NCBI GenBank assembly: GCA_021812305.1
Contig: JAKAOB010000005.1
Coordinates: 1 to 36,923, forward strand
Origin: Thermoplasmata archaeon
GTDB lineage: Archaea > Thermoplasmatota > Thermoplasmata > Lutacidiplasmatales > UBA184
Reading direction: 5' to 3'
DNA: 36,923 nt
The notes below the pieces were generated by a model. The model searched no databases, had not been told where the DNA came from, and worked only from the letters and a program-made list of their open reading frames with translations. Position 1 is the first letter of the stretch, and each line of letters opens with the position of its first letter. The translations under genes were made by a program, and so were the position numbers. Positions 35,696-36,923 of the stretch are shown here, piece after piece.

Positions 35696-36923
35696 TCACG
35701 CCGGGTCGAAGTTGACCGAGATGAGCTTCACCTCGGTCATCTCGAGCATCGCGTAGCGGACCCCTTCGCGGCCCAGCCCGCTCTCCTTGACCCCGCCGAA
35801 CGGGAGGGCGTCCCAGCGCAGGGTCGTCGGGTCGTTGACGTGGACGCCCCCCGCGCGGATCCGCTTCGCGAGCCGGAACGCGCGCCGGAGGTCGTTCGTG
35901 TAGACGGAGGCCTGCAGCCCGAACGGGGTGTTGTTCGCGATGCGGACCGCGTCGTCGTCCTGCTCGAAGCGCAGGATGGGGGCCACGGGCCCGAACGGCT
36001 CCTCCCGGGCGATCGCGGCGTCGGCCGGGACCGCGTCGAGGACGGTGGGGCGGTAGAAGTGGCCCGGGCCCTCGGCGCGCCCGCCCCCGGTGAGCACCTT
36101 CGCGGAGCGGCCGACGGCGTCCCCGACCAGGCGGTCGAGCCGTTCGATCGCGCCCGCATCGATCACCGGTCCCACCTGGGTCCGCTCGTCCAGGGCCGGG
36201 CCGACCCGCAGCTCGCCCGCCCGTCGGGCGAGCTCGCGGGCGAACGCGTCCGCGATCCCCGCGGCGACCAGGATCCGTTTCGAAGCCGTGCAGACCTGGC
36301 CGGAGAAGGTGAACGCGCCCCGGACGGCCGCGGCGGCCGTCGGGCCGATCGGGGCGTCCTCGAGGACGATGAACGGGTCGAGGCCTCCCATCTCGAGGAT
36401 GAGTCGCTTCGCATGGCGGCCGGCCCGCTCGGCGATCCCCTTGCCGACCTCGGTCGAGCCGGTGAACGTGACGAGACGCGTCGCCGGGTGCTCGATGAGC
36501 GCGCCCCCGACGCTGCCTCCCGGGCCGAGGACGACGTTGAAGACCCCGGGGGGAAGGCCGGCGGCCCGGGCATGCCCCGCGAGCCTCAGGGCGGTGAACG
36601 GGGCCGCGCTCGTGGGCTTCACGACGACCGGGTTGCCGGCGGCGAGGGCGGGGGCGACCTTGTGGGTCAGCAGGTTGAGCGGGAAGTTGAACGGGCTGAT
36701 CGCGACCACCACCCCCATCGGGTCCCGGACCGAGAACAGGAAGCGCCGTTCGTTGCCGGGGGGCAGGGCATAGGCGTCCGCCGGGAAGCTCTCCCCAGTG
36801 AGGTGGCGGATCTCCTCCGCGGCGAAGTCGAAGACCTGGCTCGCCCGGTCGACCTCGACCCGGGCGTCGACGATCGGCTTGCCCACCTCCGAGGCGATCA
36901 GGCGGGCCATCGTCTCCCGGTCG
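35696..36923 (-). CDS. NAD(P)-dependent aldehyde dehydrogenase, N-terminus beyond the window
   Basis: A classical aldehyde dehydrogenase, of which about 408 residues are present; the reading frame stays open through the window edge (DRETMARLIASEVGKP), so the real start lies outside. Catalytic features are SPFNFPLNL (asparagine stabilising the intermediate), the coenzyme strand VVVKPTSAAP, ILEMGGLDPFIVLEDA (glutamate general base), the nucleophile in FTFSGQVCTASKRI, and EEPFGPVAPI. It is closest in style to archaeal and bacterial succinate-semialdehyde/lactaldehyde/glyceraldehyde-3-phosphate (non-phosphorylating) enzymes; the substrate is not decidable. The partner aminotransferase nearby suggests succinate semialdehyde. 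The stop is at 35696 and it faces the CARF-HTH gene convergently across about 240 bases. Confidence 0.92.
   Translation of the reverse strand, partial: DRETMARLIASEVGKPIVDARVEVDRASQVFDFAAEEIRHLTGESFPADAYALPPGNERRFLFSVRDPMGVVVAISPFNFPLNLLTHKVAPALAAGNPVVVKPTSAAPFTALRLAGHARAAGLPPGVFNVVLGPGGSVGGALIEHPATRLVTFTGSTEVGKGIAERAGRHAKRLILEMGGLDPFIVLEDAPIGPTAAAAVRGAFTFSGQVCTASKRILVAAGIADAFARELARRAGELRVGPALDERTQVGPVIDAGAIERLDRLVGDAVGRSAKVLTGGGRAEGPGHFYRPTVLDAVPADAAIAREEPFGPVAPILRFEQDDDAVRIANNTPFGLQASVYTNDLRRAFRLAKRIRAGGVHVNDPTTLRWDALPFGGVKESGLGREGVRYAMLEMTEVKLISVNFDPA

Noticed and set aside
35520-35756. Plus-strand ORF of 78 residues after the AT-rich island
   Set aside because: It overlaps the 3' end of the aldehyde dehydrogenase, its second half is Pro/Gly/Arg low complexity, and there is no family match.
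1-36923. tRNA/rRNA genes, CRISPR arrays, insertion sequences, prophage or plasmid functions
   Set aside because: No cloverleaf with a GTTCRANTC arm, no regularly spaced repeats, and no transposase, integrase or replication protein was recognised by reading. A tRNAscan/Infernal run would settle the RNA part.

Overview
This window is 36.9 kb of very GC-rich DNA (roughly 70% by eye), densely packed with about 34 protein genes on both strands. No rRNA, tRNA, CRISPR array, insertion sequence or phage gene was seen. The gene content and promoters point to an archaeon, most likely an uncultivated high-GC member of the Thermoplasmatota. The evidence is: archaeal TATA elements centred about 25-27 nt upstream of start codons for many genes (leaderless mRNAs, often with GTG starts); a tricorn-factor-like M1 aminopeptidase; a four-domain ferredoxin-dependent pyruvate oxidoreductase; an HFX_2341-type CARF-HTH regulator; an RPA-like OB-fold protein; and a surface-anchored kelch/PKD protein. 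The phylum assignment is inference.

Layout. 1-6.7 kb: a DUF1801 protein with a probable frameshift, a COMT-type O-methyltransferase, a degenerate Nudix protein, the biotin transporter subunit BioY, a two-gene operon of a ubiquitin-like MoaD/ThiS protein and an Asp-box propeller, an EVE/PUA-like protein and a canonical Nudix hydrolase. 6.8-12.7 kb: a LURP-one/scramblase-like protein, the M1 aminopeptidase, an OB-fold protein, a ChrB-domain protein followed by an MFS transporter, and a small membrane protein with a zinc ribbon. 13.0-17.3 kb: a MarR regulator translationally coupled to a DHA2-type MFS pump, a second DHA2 pump whose 3' end overlaps the first, and a membrane-anchored cupredoxin-like protein. 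17.5-19.4 kb: two riboflavin genes (pyrimidine reductase and GTP cyclohydrolase II). 19.5-23.6 kb: an operon porGD(fused)-porA-porB, followed by an unknown ORF without a convincing start. 23.7-26.3 kb: a CHAD protein divergent from a nickel permease-nikR operon that has a NikR-like inverted repeat next to its TATA box. 26.3-31.1 kb: the kelch/PKD surface protein, a PHP phosphoesterase and a secreted clan GH-A glycosidase. 31.0-36.9 kb: a MetF-like reductase, an amidohydrolase, a class III aminotransferase, the CARF-HTH regulator and a 5'-truncated aldehyde dehydrogenase.

How they fit together. The Por operon, aminotransferase, aldehyde dehydrogenase and MetF-like gene suggest peptide/amino-acid-based heterotrophy feeding 2-oxoacids into ferredoxin reduction, supported by the peptidase. 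Cofactor supply is represented by BioY, RibA and the pyrimidine reductase, and by nickel uptake under NikR. Three MFS pumps, MarR and ChrB suggest toxin or oxyanion defence.

No complete new defence or mobile system is visible. The items most worth following are the ubiquitin-like/propeller operon, the CARF-HTH regulator outside any CRISPR locus, the cupredoxin with a CuA-like CxxxC but no obvious ligand histidine after it, and the NikR operator. Most antisense ORFs in the track are GC-driven shadows and were left out.
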